From Heterodera schachtii (taxonomy: Eukaryota; Nematoda; Chromadorea; Rhabditida; Heteroderidae): a DNA stretch of 64,000 nucleotides. The position numbers and the translations under genes are program-made. Numbering within the stretch: the stretch's first letter is position 1; each line of letters begins with the position of its first letter. The notes under the pieces were generated by a model. It did no database searches. It saw only the letters and a program-made list of their open reading frames with translations, and was not told where the DNA came from. The stretch is taken from NCBI GenBank assembly GCA_023374025.1, contig SIJG01000071.1, positions 491,959 to 555,958 of the forward strand, read 5' to 3'. Positions 11,160 to 22,837 of the stretch are shown here, piece after piece.

Positions 11160-11730
11160 TAAAGAATATTCGAATTATTTAAGTCGAAAGAAAGAGAAAG
11201 GAAATATTTTTGAGGATGATGGACAAATAATCTCTTGTGGGTCTGCGAAATCAAGAAATTGAAAGAGCATTTGACACAAAAATATAAACTGGAAACTATG
11301 GTTTCTTTGGATTTTTTGATGGGAAAAAATTTTCAAAAAATGAATAATTATTAATGGGAATCTAAGAATATATAATTTTTTCTGAATTTTTAAGAATCAA
11401 AATCAAAATTTTCTGGAAAACAAAAAACAAACAAACAAATAATACGTTAAAATGAAAAGAAAAAAATAAAAATCTGAAAAGCAATGAATAAATAATTTTT
11501 ATAATTTTAAACTTATTTGGGCATTTTTTAAATTTCCACTACAATTTAAAAAGCGAAATTTATACCGTATAAAGACAAAGACAAAAATAAAAGAGAAATA
11601 ATAAAATAAACTAAAAAATAATGCTTTGAATGAAAAATACAAAGAGAAATCACAAGAAAGGCCAATGAATTTGATGGGAACGAAAGAATTTATTATGAAA
11701 ATGGCGACGAATGAAAGTGCCAAATTTGTC
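11160..11730 (+). pseudogene. Decayed fragments of the secreted family
   Basis: 11163-11300 is similar to the start of the 3538-4337 gene (EYSNYLSRKKEKG against ECSNYLCRRKEKG). 11630-11730 resembles coding-like family sequence on the plus strand. Frames are broken and no complete exon set exists. Confidence 0.4.
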
Positions 11731-12479
11731 GCCAATTTATATCTATCAGCTTTTTCTTTTTCTTCATTATTTGCCGGATTTTCAATTTTTCGCATTTTTT
11801 ATTATTATTTTCTCTCATCAATACATTTTGTATTAACTTGCTAAACCAATTTTCCTTTTTATACAAATATCACTCATTCAGCTAAGCTTTTTGCCAAAAA
11901 TAATTCAAATTCTCTGTATCTCTCTCTTTTTCACTCTGTCTCTTCCTCTCTCTCTTAATTGCCAAATAACAATTTATAATAATTAATTTCTTAATTAATT
12001 TTTTATTCAAATTTATTAGTGAATGGTCCGCTTTTTATTGCATTTTGTTAATAGCTTTGTATAACACGGCAACATAAGTGAAAATGATGCTTGGGCATTT
12101 CCTAATCCGCTAAGGGTTCGAAAACAAAAATTGTCACACATATAAATTCATAAATTTTTTTACTAAAGTATAAAAAAGCTATTATCCTAAAATTAAAACA
12201 AACAGTGGGTTAGATTCTTTTGGCCATAACATTTTTATACATTTATAAAAATTTTGAAAATTCCGATAGAAAACCACTAGTGCTATTGAATGATTCAATG
12301 AAAAATTAATTTGGTTTAATTTGAGCCATGTTATGAACATTTTAGTTTCGAAACTTTGTCGCAATTTAGGAAAGTCCCAGCACGGGTAAAAATAAGCCTT
12401 TGGTTCAAACAAACAAAAGCATGAATTACTGCTTTTTAAAATTTATTCAATTTTTCTTTGATTAAATTAAATTTTTAAG
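11731..12479. other. Intergenic and MITE remnants
   Basis: No gene supported. About 12690-12790 (after the next feature) and parts here carry the GCTATCGAATGAT motif seen in several MITE interiors. Confidence 0.35.
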
Positions 12480-12678
12480 TTCATTAACCCAGCCGACGAC
12501 ATTCGGAAGATTGAATGGGGCAACATGGAGCATGGCAATAAGAAATGTGACACAGAACCGAAAAGGATGAGCATCAAAATATCTCAATTGGATGCGCTTA
12601 AGCCATTTAATGAGTCGTGTGAAATTTACGTGGAAGGCCAAATTGGCAAAAACCTTTCGCGAATTTTGGGGGCATGCT
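12480..12678 (+). other. Orphan coding-like exon
   Basis: After a TTTTTAAG acceptor-like site, an open frame of about 62 codons (FINPADDIRKIEWG, then KMSIKISQLDAL-like and FNESCEIYVEGQ) ends at TAA. Codon use and composition look protein-like, unlike its surroundings. No start exon and no recognised domain. Confidence 0.3.
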
Positions 12679-12802
12679 AATAGAGGCTTCTTAGGGCTAT
12701 CGAATGATAGTAAGAATGTTTAATTTGGGTGCTTTTTGAAAAAGTTATGGTGCACGAAATAAAATTGAAAAAAATGGAAAAGTGTGCTGATTGAACTGCA
12801 AA

Positions 12803-13774
12803 ATGGACCGACGGTAATGAATTTTTGAAAAATTACAAAATTTTCATTTCCTCCATCCAATTTTTCCCATATTTCAGTTGGCTTTGTGGCGATGTTTGGA
12901 TGGACATTCTCCCATCATTTGACCATGCCCAACTCGGACTCAAAATGGCATTGCTTTCCGATTGTTTCGATGTTTTGGTTGACGCGCATTTTGATGGAAA
13001 AACGGAATTGACAATTTGGAAAATGATCAAAATTGGCAAGGACAAAGGACCACCACAGAAGATGTCTATGCTGATCGATGGTAATGTATCGATTGGTGGT
13101 GGCAATTTTGCGGATTTTCCGTTGTCTGTTCGTCAGATGCCCAACAAAATCTGCTTTAAGAACCTTCTGATTCGGTCATTCTTAACTTTTGTGTACGCTA
13201 AAGCATTTTTATCTTTCTTCAGCTACATTGACTATTCCGTGATCACTTTTCTCCATTCCAAGAAGCAATTCTTTGACAGAAGGGGCACCAAATTGAAATT
13301 GGATGTGCATGCAATTGATGCGAATGTCCAGCCAATTTGGAATGCTTTTGTCCCTGAAATTTTGCCTATTTTTGCGAAAAGCATTCGTCATTTGGGCTTT
13401 AACGATGCCGATGCTTTGAACAACTTGCGCAGTCGCATTTCACCAACGATTCTCACTGATCTTGATCAATTGGATTCAATCGATTCTGGTGCTCTGTTTG
13501 TTTTTATTTTACCAATTTTTATGTTTAGACATTCCGCCGTGCCACCACTTCTGTCAGTTACATTATTCAACTTTATTTGAATGTGGAAACAATGAAAACC
13601 GCCAAAATTTGGATGCCAATTTGAACAATATCAAATTTATTTTTTGGGGCGGCGGCAGTAATTGCATTGGGTGAGCAGCAACAGCAATGTTTTATTGTCA
13701 AATTAATTAAATTTAGGCCATTGTCGCCTCCTGCAAAAGAAGAAGCGGATCAAAGCAACCAAAACGTCGTCTGA
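12803..13774 (+). CDS. Family-A F-box-like gene, shortened but with a frame that can be restored
   Basis: Exons: 12803-12813 (MDR plus two bases), 12878-13174, 13223-13488, 13529-13670, 13717-13774, giving 257 residues. Residues about 4-45 hold the F-box-like block WLCGDVWMDILPSFD..QLGLKMALLSD. Against the full paralogue at 16754-18067 it has lost about 170 nt from the end of exon 3 and about 155 nt from exon 4. With the phase-1 donor GTGCTC at 13489 the remaining exons rejoin in frame and recover the ancestral C-terminus (PLSPPAKEEADQSNQNVV). The likely role is substrate receptor of an SCF-type ubiquitin ligase if functional. It may instead be a decaying copy. Confidence 0.5.
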
Positions 13775-13898
13775 TTAAGTGAACGGAAATGATTTAATTA
13801 ATTAATTGCTATTTGAGAAATGATCGATCTTAATTTATTGTGCTTATTTTTTATCTGAAATGCTTTTGTTGATTCTTTCGTTCCAATTATATAAAACA

Positions 13899-14293
13899 GG
13901 GCTCGGATTCGTACTTGGATGCCAAGTACATACTTGGATTTCGGCTTTGTGCTTGGTAAATTTTAACTGTACTTATTTCCAAGATTGTATTTGGAAATCG
14001 GGATTTTTGCATATGAATATAAAAATACAATTTATTAAAAAATTTCAAAATTAATTTCCCGGCGGCGCTTATCGGCACCGCGTACCCCCCCCCCCCCCCC
14101 CCCCCCCCTCGAATGAGCAAAAAGTTTTTTTGAAAAAATGCCGCAAAAAATGTTGGAGAAACAGATGCAAATCAAAATTTTTAGGTCGGATAAGTTCTGC
14201 TAGAAAAAAGGGATTTGTTTAATTCCGTAAGCCGTTCCGGGGTCAAAATTCTCTTATCCTTTCCGGGATTTCCCAAAAAGCCCGAGCTCTCTC
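13899..14293. mobile_element. Probable TIR element with TACTTGG iterations and poly-C tract
   Basis: It starts CAGGGCTCGGATTCG and iterates GTACTTGGAT. It contains the hairpin module (14058-14083) followed by about 22 C residues. The right end is uncertain, near AAAGCCCGAG. No clean TSD was found. Confidence 0.4.
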
Positions 14294-14421
14294 TCTCTCG
14301 TTAACTGCAAAAAAATCCAAATCTTTGATTTCACACAAATATAAATACACAAATAAATTCCTATTTCAATTAGCAAATCCAAAAAGAATCGATCGATCAT
14401 TTTTCTCAAATAATAATCCAT

Positions 14422-15812
14422 TCATTCATTGCGCTGATCACTGCTTGGCCCGGCGGCACTCGAGCACACATTTTCGTCACTTTTATTTGCTGGTGGAGAC
14501 AATGGCCTAAATTAAATGCAATTTAATTGGATGAAAAAAGGAATTTAGTAATGGCAAATGCCATTGATGGACTAAACAATGCTTACACTTACCCAATGTA
14601 ATTTTGGAAGCCATCATTCAAATGAAATAAGACATGGTTCAACTTGGCATCAGAAATTTCATCGTTTTCCCATTGAACCTCCGCCACCGCCGTCTCCTCA
14701 ACATTTGGACATCGCTTCAACAGCCGCCATTCACCAGCATAACGTGGCACTTTCATCAATGTCATCTTTTCTTTGGTCTGTTCATTCACCAATTCAAATG
14801 GCACAATTGGCGTTGAGTTTAAAAAAAAGTGAATGATGTAAGTGACAGAAGTGCGGGCACAGACAAAAATCTAAAAAAAAAAAAAAAATCAAAATGCAAA
14901 TTTTAAAACAAAAATCTATGAAAATGTATGGCGCGACCTCCTTCAACTTTTCGATCCATTCAAAGTTTGTGTTTGCCCTAAATTCACAGCAACGCAATCG
15001 CTTCGGTTGGCCATCTTTGCTCGGCGTGTGCAACCATTTGGTCAACGCTTGGCCAGCAGAAATTGCATTTGTTGGCCCATCAAAATCATCAGCAAGCAGC
15101 ACATCGGGACACATAAGACCAGAATTGATTGAATTCAACTGGATGAAATCAGTGAGAATTGTCGGTGAAATCAGACGACGCAAATTGTCCCAATATCCGC
15201 CAAATGGAAAGTCAAAGTGGCGAATGTTTGACACAAAAATTGGCCAAATTTCACGGATAAAAACCTCCCAAATTGGCTGGACATTTCTAATAAACAATTC
15301 CAATTCGGTGCCACTTCTGTCCCAAATTTGCTCGTTGGAACGGAGAAATTCGATGACAAAATGGTCAATGTACCTGAAAAAGGGTGGAAAAATTGAAGGA
15401 ATACAATCGCTTCCATTAAAATGTATTGGTCATTGTATAGAAATGTTTAAAATTACTCGATCTTTAAAATTACTCGACCTTAAGACAATTAAAGCGGATT
15501 TTGGTGGGCAACGGACGGTCCGGCATCGGAAATCCCTCAGATTTGCCTTCGACAAAAAGTTTTGGCATTTCAATGCCCTTGCGAATTTCGATTACGCTCC
15601 AAAGCGTCAATTCTGTCGTTTTGCTATTGAAATGCGTGTCCACCAAAACATTGAAACGATCAGAAAGCAATGCCATTTTGAGTCCGAGTTGAGCATAGTC
15701 AAATGATGGGAGAATGTCCATCCAAATGTCGCTACAAATCCAACTTAAAACATGGAAAATAGGGAAAATTAAATTTTGTAATTAAAAAAACAAATCCTTA
15801 CCGTCGGTTCAT
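14422..15812 (-). CDS. Family-A F-box-like protein, complete
   Basis: Exons on the minus strand: 15802-15812 (MNR plus two bases), 15474-15743, 14938-15373, 14593-14870, 14422-14506. They sum to 1080 nt (359 residues) with correct phases throughout. The N-terminal block WICSDIWMDILPSFDYAQLG matches an F-box-like helix set. The long middle exon has the family signature PIWEVFIREIWPIF..NIRH and GQALTKWLHTP. Exon 4 has FELVNEQTKEKMTL. The C-terminus is a short acidic/Ser tail. Known F-box proteins bind Skp1 and bring substrates to cullin ligases; substrate unknown. The exon 2 acceptor is TTTTAAG. It lies divergent from the next gene. Confidence 0.65.
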
Positions 15813-16753
15813 TTTGCTGGCAATTATCTGAGCACACTTATAATTAATTAGTCGTAAATTATGATTGCAAAAATGACATTAACTGTCAATTTTCTCTGCC
15901 TTTTATACTATTTATGTTATTTCCTCAAAAATAACGGTATTTTCCTTTTAATATTATGCTATTAGAGATTTGGATGCGAACTCATTAAGAAAGTACGTCT
16001 TTAGTTGAACAGCTTTTGATGGACGGGTTCGAGCTGTTCTCATTGGGACTCAATCTGCAGAAATACCTAACAAATTTTTGTATAGTGATCAGAAAAATCC
16101 CAGATTTTGCAGGGGCCTAAAAAGGTCAAGCAAGCACACCTCTATGATGCAATAAAATTAGAAACTATGAATTTAAATTTTTTATAAATTTTTAAACTTT
16201 CACTATTTTATTTATTTTTTGCAAAATTAATTCATAATTATTTTTTCAGAAAGTGCACTGAAACGCACCAAATTTTATTTACATGTTAAATAAGGCTCTC
16301 TGATGCTTTTACAATCAAAAAGGGCGATGAATAAATATTTTAGAAATTTTTAATTCCTTTTTAATTACACGAAAAAGTTTAGGCATTTTTCCTTATTGTT
16401 GTTCTCGCTGTTTTAAGTTTACACTTAGTTATTCTCATTTTTTATCTTGCCAAATTATTGACATTTTCATTTTCACCACCGACGGTACTCAAACATCCGC
16501 TAATCTTTTAATATAAAACTGCCCTTTTTTCTCCGCTTTCTCACAAAAAGATTATGTATAATTTTTTGGTAATTTCAAATTTTTTAATTAGAAATTTTGC
16601 TGTTTTCAATTTACCTTCTCTAAAATAAGCAAATTTTTTGCTCTCTCATTTTTCCTAATTGTTGTTCTCTCTGTTTTAAGTTAACAACAAATGCCTTTTG
16701 TGACACACAAATCAATTGGAAAAAGCTAAAAAGTGTGCTAATTGAACCACAAA
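15813..16753. promoter_or_regulatory. Divergent spacer between two F-box-like genes
   Basis: A 941-bp head-to-head spacer. The block ATTGTTGTTCTCTCTGTTTT followed by AAGTTAAC (about 16655-16688) sits about 70 bp before the plus-strand ATG. It recurs, diverged, at about 16390-16430 and 18815-18852, suggesting a family-A promoter element. A short coding-like relic (VRAVLIGTQS...) is at about 16020-16130. Confidence 0.35.
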
Positions 16754-18067
16754 ATGAACAGACGGTAATGAATTTTAAAAATTATAAAATTTTCATTTTC
16801 CATGCTATTTTTTCCCATGTTTCAGTTGGCTTTGTGGCGATGTTTGGATGGACATTCTCCCATCTTTTGACCGTCTTCAACTCGGACTCAAAATGGCATT
16901 GCTTTCCGACCGTTTCGATGTTTTGGTGGACAAACATTTCGACGGAAAAAGCGAATTGACCATTTGGAGACTTGTCAGAATTGAAAAGGACGAAGGACCA
17001 AAACCGAAAATGTCTATACTTAACGATGGCAAAAACAATTTTGTGGATTTTCCGTTGTCTGTTCGTCAACTGCCCAACAAAATTTGCTTTAAAAACCTTC
17101 AGATTCTGTCAGTCTTGACTTTTGTGCATATTAAAAACAATTTGAATATTTCTTCAGGTACATTGACCATTCCGTGATCAAATTTCTCCGCTCCAAAAAG
17201 CAATTCTATGACAGAAGTGGTACCAAATTGGAATTGAATGTGCATTCGGGTGTCCAACCGATTTGGGAACTTTTTGCCTATGAAATTTGGCCCATTTTTG
17301 CGACAAACATGCGCCATTTGGGTTTTTGCAATGCCAATCATTTGGAAAATTTGCGTCGTCGCATTTCACTGACACTTCTCACTGATCTTGATCAATTGAC
17401 TTCGATCGATTCTGGTTATCTGTTCCCCGATGGAATTGCGGATGATGACGGACCGAATGCAACTGTTTCTGCCGGCCAAGCATTGGCCAAATGGTTGCAC
17501 ACTCCGACAACTGATGGACAGCCAAAGCGATGGTATCGAAATGGTTATTTGGATCCATTGAATCTCGAATGGGTCAACGACTTCAAAGAGGTGTGTCCCG
17601 CCATATTTTGTCAATTTTTTTTTGTTTTACCAATTTTTTTGTTTAGACATTTCGCTGTGCCACCAGTTCTGTCAGTTACACAATTCAACTTTGTTTTCTA
17701 GTGGACACAATATCAATTGAACAATTTGAATTGGTGAATAAATGGACCAATGAGAAGCTGACACTGAAACTGAACATCGATGAATTCGACACAAATGTGT
17801 ATAATTGGCTGTTGAAACGGTGCCCAATTGGGGAGACGGCGACGGCGCCAGCAATTAAATGGGAAGACCACGAAAATTCGGGTGCCAATGTGAATTTGAA
17901 CAGTATCAGATTTGATCTATGGAGTTTCAATAAATTCATTGGGTGAGCAGCAGCAATAGCATTTGATTTTGTCGAGAAACAAAAACTTATTTAATTTTAG
18001 GCCATTGTCGCCACCAGCGGAAGAAGAAGAAGATGAAGCGGATCAAAGCAACAAAAATGTCGTCTGA
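16754..18067 (+). CDS. Family-A F-box-like protein, complete
   Basis: Exons 16754-16764, 16826-17107, 17158-17590, 17647-17942 and 18001-18067 give 1089 nt and 362 residues, all phases consistent with GT..AG introns. Residues about 4-45 (WLCGDVWMDILPSFDRLQLG) form the F-box-like region. The middle carries PIWELFAYEIWPIF, a conserved DLDQLTSIDSGYLFPD strand, and GQALAKWLHTP. Exon 4 carries FELVNKWTNEKLTL. The tail is Glu/Asp-rich (EEEEDEADQSN). This is the reference copy for family A in the window. SCF receptor function is inferred from the fold; no catalytic residues are expected. Confidence 0.7.
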
Positions 18068-18187
18068 TTAAGTGAACGGAAATGAATTAATTAATTAATT
18101 GTATTTGAGAAATGATCGATCTCATTTTGTTGTGCTTATTTCCTCTCAGAAATGCCTTTGTTAATTCTTTTGCTCTATAATATAAAC

Positions 18188-18365
18188 CAGGGTTCACATT
18201 GGAAAAACTCGCTTCCCAAGGACGGGTATGCCGATTAGCAAGGACATAATGAGGAAAATTCATTAAATCCATGGACATTTAAAAATAAGTACACTTTCAA
18301 GTTTTCAAGCGGAAGGGCCTCATTTCAAGTACGTCCTTGCCATTCAAGGACGGATGGGAACCCTG
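18188..18365. mobile_element. Short hAT-like MITE
   Basis: A 178-bp element with ends CAGGGTTC and GAACCCTG and a perfect 8-bp TSD ATATAAAC (18180-18187, 18366-18373). The interior includes CAAGGACGG repeats in inverted positions. Confidence 0.8.
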
Positions 18366-19521
18366 ATATAAACATTTATTTTATTGGCTTTTTTTTGGTC
18401 TGCAATTTCTTTAGTATACATAAATGAAACGATTATCTATAGAATGTGGAATTACAGTAGTTAAGGGTGTTTCCCTTGTCCATCCCCCACTTAGAAAAAA
18501 AAAATTAAAAATTCACTAGGGTAATAAGTGAAATATGTACGAAAAGGTCCAAAATATGTATAAAAATATGTAAATAAAAGTCCCAACTTTTGTTCGCAAA
18601 CACAAAAAAGAAAGTGTTTTTCCTACTAATTAGAGCATGGAGAAGCCAGGAAAAAAAAATGTATTTACATAAAAAAGGAAGCCCTAGTCATTGAAAACTT
18701 ATTTCCTATTATAGCCCACCTCCCTAAATTAGAGCCCCCCTGAAATAAAGCCCCCCCCCGTACGAATTCCATCCTTCTCCTTGCTCTATTATGTTTTTAT
18801 ATTCTTTCTACTCTCTCATTTTCCCTAATTGTCTATGTTTTTAAGTTAACACTGTGGACATAAACTTTCCGAATTGAAAATTGACAATAATTATATTAAA
18901 CCCTAATTTAATTTTACAACTACAAAAAGCGGTTCAAAATGATTGGCACACAAATGGGCAGTGCTCATCAGTTGGTGTAATATGATGCCTTTGTCCCAAA
19001 TTTGCTGATTGAAACGGAGAATTCAAGAAATTGCCAATGTGCCATCATTCAATATCTGATCACTTGACCGATCACTGGAATTGTATGTACTATTGATATG
19101 CGTTTAAACTAATCAAAGTTTTGTAAATGTGACAAAAAATTAAAAAAAGGCATGAAAAATAGGAATAATTGGCCAGATTCAAAAATTTTGAAAAGGGGCA
19201 CTTCATGATCAGCAATTTTTAAAAGACATACTTAATTCTCATTATTTTCTAAAAAAAAATTGCACAGATCCGCTTTTCCTGTCAAGATTAGCTAGGGAGA
19301 GAGAGAGACTGAGAGAGGACACTGATCAAAGCTAACCCTGATAATTGTCATTTATTTTGGTACAAAAAGGATTTAAATGACAAATAAAATTTCTTGATAA
19401 ACAATTTTGAAAAAGTAATTTTTTCAACAATCTGAAAATCCGGGCTCCACTAATTACCCCTAAATTAATGTTTAAATTAGATAAATTATGGCATTTTATT
19501 TAGTTTGATTTTATGTAAGAA
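18366..19521. other. Transposon remnants and an F-box exon scrap
   Basis: 18480-18720 matches, inverted, an element also present at 36064-36249. About 18811-18852 repeats the family-A promoter block. 18990-19045 matches the minus-strand start of family-A exon 3. 19260-19470 is an empty-site paralogue of the region at 23200-24100. No intact gene. Confidence 0.5.
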
Positions 19522-19622
19522 GCCGAGGCCGAACAACTTCAAGCAGTTTGACGCCGACTTCGGCAAGGCCATGATGATGAAAGGCCCAGTGTTTGTGGAG
19601 GATTTCATCAAATCGATCCTCT
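19522..19622 (+). other. Orphan terminal exon
   Basis: After a GTAAG/AG junction the frame KPRPNNFKQFDADFGKAMMM then KGPVFVEDFIKSIL ends at TGA. It reads like the last exon of a soluble protein. I do not recognise the family, and no upstream exon is evident. Probably a gene fragment. Confidence 0.35.
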
Positions 19623-20112
19623 GAAATCTGCTGATCACTGCTAATGAGGGGCTAATTAATTAATGGGGGGAGGGAGGCGGTAAAACGTACATAAAATAAA
19701 TGAAAATTGAAAAAAATGACGTTTTTTTTTGTAAAATTTTGGCAAAACTACCGAAAATTTTCAGTGGTTTTAATTAAAAATATTATTTTCTTTTCAATTT
19801 CGGCACTGCTTTAATTAAATGAAATATTTTCAATGGTCTGAAAATTTGTAAAATGGAAAAAAATAACAAATGGATCTGTAAACTTAAATCGATTGAGGCA
19901 CCTTTGTCCTCACCAAAAAAAATCTAACAAAAAATGATTTTTTTTCTTGCCATTTTGGCGCCCGCGCCATAGTTTTTTTTAATCTAATATAATTTTTTGA
20001 ATTTTGCAGGCTTATAAAAAACACTTAGGCCTATCATCTTAAATTAAGATTATTTTCTTTGGTTGAGGAAACAAAAAATTTGGCGGCGCCAAAATGTCCC
20101 GCGTCAAAGTGA
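19623..20112. other. No gene seen
   Basis: AT-rich sequence with poly-T runs. Confidence 0.4.
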
Positions 20113-20490
20113 CGGAACGGGCCAGTTCCGTCCGCCAGTTCCGTCCCAGCCAAGTTTCGAGCATCATAACTTTTTTCTTTTTTGACCAAATCCAATAAAT
20201 TTGGTATCATTCGAAAGCTCTTAACTTGCTCTATCGGTTTACCAAAAATCACAAAGATATACCTACATGTAAAAAAGTTCAAAATTAAGATATGCAAAAA
20301 TTCTTCTGACTTTTTAGTAGTATTCACGTTGCAACTTTTTTTAAGTTGTTGAATCGCTTAGAAATAGCTTATCAAAAGCTTCCAAAGATGTAGAGCTTTC
20401 GAATGATGCCAAATATATAAAATTTGGCCAACTGAGAAAAAAGTTATGCAAGTCTGGGACGGAACTGGCGGACGGAACTGACCCCTACCG
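20113..20490. mobile_element. Uninterrupted copy of the CCGTCT-type MITE
   Basis: It has the same CGGAACGGG and CCCTACCG ends and iterated CAGTTCCGTC subtermini as the element at 5020-6916. The interior contains TTGGTATCATTCGAAAGCTC. It provides the unoccupied target for the hAT insertion there. Confidence 0.75.
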
Positions 20491-21142
20491 TCAGTGACCC
20501 CCGACACTCTCCGCGTTTCCAACGAAATTTGGCAGTATAAAAGGAAGGAATTTTCGGCCAATTCCCACTTAAACTTAATTTGATTAGTCCTTCGGGATTT
20601 TTAAGTTAGGTAAACTCTTAAAAAAAACATTTTCCCCACCAAATTAACAAAAATAGCGAAAAAATTTTTGTTTTCAAAACTCATGAAAAATTGTTTCTCC
20701 TTGTGTTTTTTCTGTTTCGCGCTGATCACGAATAGGGCACACATTCCATTTCGACCAAACTCGAACCCACGGGCGTGAATTCGAACAAAAAGTCGAAACT
20801 TCAAAGTTTTCAAGTTGCGCATTTTTGTTTTCAAGAACAACGGCTTAAAAACAAACTAAAACTCATTAATTAAAAAAAATGTTAGACCATTTTTGAGACC
20901 AAAAACACGCAATTCTAAATATTTGAGTTTTCGACTGTTTGTTCGAATCGGGCCCGGGATTGGAATTGGCTTAATGAACGCTAGCAGATTCCTGAAAAAT
21001 TTCTAATCACATTTTCTGGGTTTTCCGAACTTACTTTTTTCACCCCATGTAAAAAATCGAAAATTTTTTGTAGAACTTTCCGACTTTTTCACAATTAATG
21101 TCTTGCATTAACTATACATTATACCAATTCTCCATTGCATTT
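20491..21142. other. 5' flank of the AT-hook gene with foldback-element debris
   Basis: About 20750-20990 contains TTCGAAC-rich debris of the foldback family seen at 23376 and 39542. At 21143 an acceptor TTGCATTTTAG precedes the start codon by about 57 bp. This could be a trans-splice acceptor (nematode spliced leader) or a 5'UTR intron end. Confidence 0.4.
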
Positions 21143-21200
21143 TAGCTCAGTATCCCAGCTTCTGTCTTCTGTATACCAATCCGTCTACAATTTGGCCGAA

Positions 21201-22837
21201 ATGACTGTGGACATCGTCACGCCGGGCAACACCCAAACAGCGACCACGGCGAGGACGAGGACGAGAAGGACTGCTTCACGCCGTCGCGCGTCAACAGCAG
21301 CGCGTTCGGTGAGCCGTCCCTGGCGGTAGGGGTCGGTCAACTGCGTCTGATGAGACAACTTTATGAAGCCATAATGTTTTTCGGCACTTTTGTTGCTTAG
21401 GGCTTCCGGAAAACCGGTCGTGGTCGTTTTGGCGCCGTCGTTTTCGCGCCGGAAAATATTTTATACAGCGTCTTTTCTACGCACTATTTTCGTGTTTCTC
21501 TTTCTCTGCTTTTCCACTGTCCCTTGTTATAAGCGGTAGAGACGCATACCTTTATGCGTTTTCAAAGATAAAGAAATATATTTTTAAAAAACTATGCGTC
21601 TCTACCTCTCATAACAAGGGGACAGTGGAAGCAGAGAAAGAGAATTGTGCAAATAGTGTGTGAAAATGAAATTCTCTCGTTCTTTTTCGGGACCTCCCTA
21701 AACAGCAAAAGTGCCGAAAAGATGGCTTCTTAAAGTTTTCTCAAACTCAGTTGGCGCCCGCTTCAGTCCTGGCGCTTTCTTTTTTGCTGGAACTAATTCC
21801 GTGTCATTTTACGCCCCGCCGTTGTTCAGAGAGCTCGTCGACGACAGGGCGCCTCAACCAACAACAGACGGACCGCGCCAGTGCGTGGTCGCAGCAACGC
21901 CCGTGCGCGTGTGAGTGCAGCGGTGCGCCGTGCGTCACGTCGGCAGGGGAACAACAACGACGGGACCAGCACAAGGAAGAAGCGCGGCTCGGCAATGCGT
22001 CGTCCGCTCAAGCTCAAACCGCTCCGTGGACGACCGAAGGGATCGCGCAAATCGAGGGCGGCGCCGCGCACTGCTGGACAAAAGCGTGGCCGTGGACGTC
22101 CGAGGACCGTGAAAAAAGGCCGTGCCCGACGGGGGAGGAGCGCTGCACAGCAGCAGACGACGACGACTGCGGATGCAGCCACGAACACTGACGCAACCGG
22201 AGCGGCGACTGTGACAACGGACGCGGCGACCACTGCGACTACTCCAGCGACAACGACGACCGCGGACGGAGCGACGGTGACCAACGCCAACGAATCCGGT
22301 GCGACTACGGCGACCAACACTGAGGCGCCCGCTGCGACTACTCCAGCGACAACGACGACCGCGGATGGAGCGACGGTGACCAACGCCAACGAACCCGGTG
22401 CGACCACGACAACGACGGCGACCGCGGATGGGGCGGTGGCGACAACCGAAGCGGCGACTGTGACGACGAATGCGGCGACCAACGCTGAGGCGATCGATGC
22501 GACAACTCCGGCAACAATGACGACCGCGGATGGAGCGACGGTGACCAACGCCAACGAACCCGGTGCGACCACGACAACGACGGCGACCGCGGATGGGGCA
22601 GTGGCGATTAACACTGACGCAACCGGGGCGGCGACTGCGACAACCGATGCGGCGACCAACACTGAGGCGCCCGCTGCTGCAACTGCTCCGACGACGACCG
22701 CGGATGGGACGGCGGCGACTAACACTGATGCAACCGGAGCGGCGACTACTCCGACGACAAATGCGGCGACCAATACTGAGGCGCCCGCTGCGACTATTCC
22801 GGCGACAGCGACAACCGCGGATGTGGCGTTGGATTAG
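21201..22837 (+). CDS. AT-hook protein with long Thr/Ala-rich repeat tail
   Basis: Exon 1 (21201-21308, MTVDIVTPGNTQTATTARTR then Arg-rich) ends at GTGAGC. Exon 2 (21830-22837) begins after GTTGTTCAG and continues in phase 0, giving 371 residues. The first about 140 residues are very basic and contain two AT-hook cores, RGRPKGS and RGRPRT, which are minor-groove DNA-binding motifs. From about residue 150 to the end (VALD) the protein is a degenerate repeat built on TTPATTTTADGATVTNANE and ATNTEAPAA. The DNA is GC-rich, unlike its surroundings. A nuclear chromatin protein is likely. The intron is mostly a MITE. A second copy lies at 29539-30828. Confidence 0.65.
21353..21744. mobile_element. 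Foldback MITE within the AT-hook gene intron
   Basis: Arms such as GAAGCCAT..CGGCACTTTTG are repeated in inverted order at both ends. Within, a second inverted pair (CACTGTCCCTTGTTAT / ATAACAAGGGGACAGTG, about 21520-21630) brackets a TATGCGT loop. It fills most of the 521-bp intron. Confidence 0.65.
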
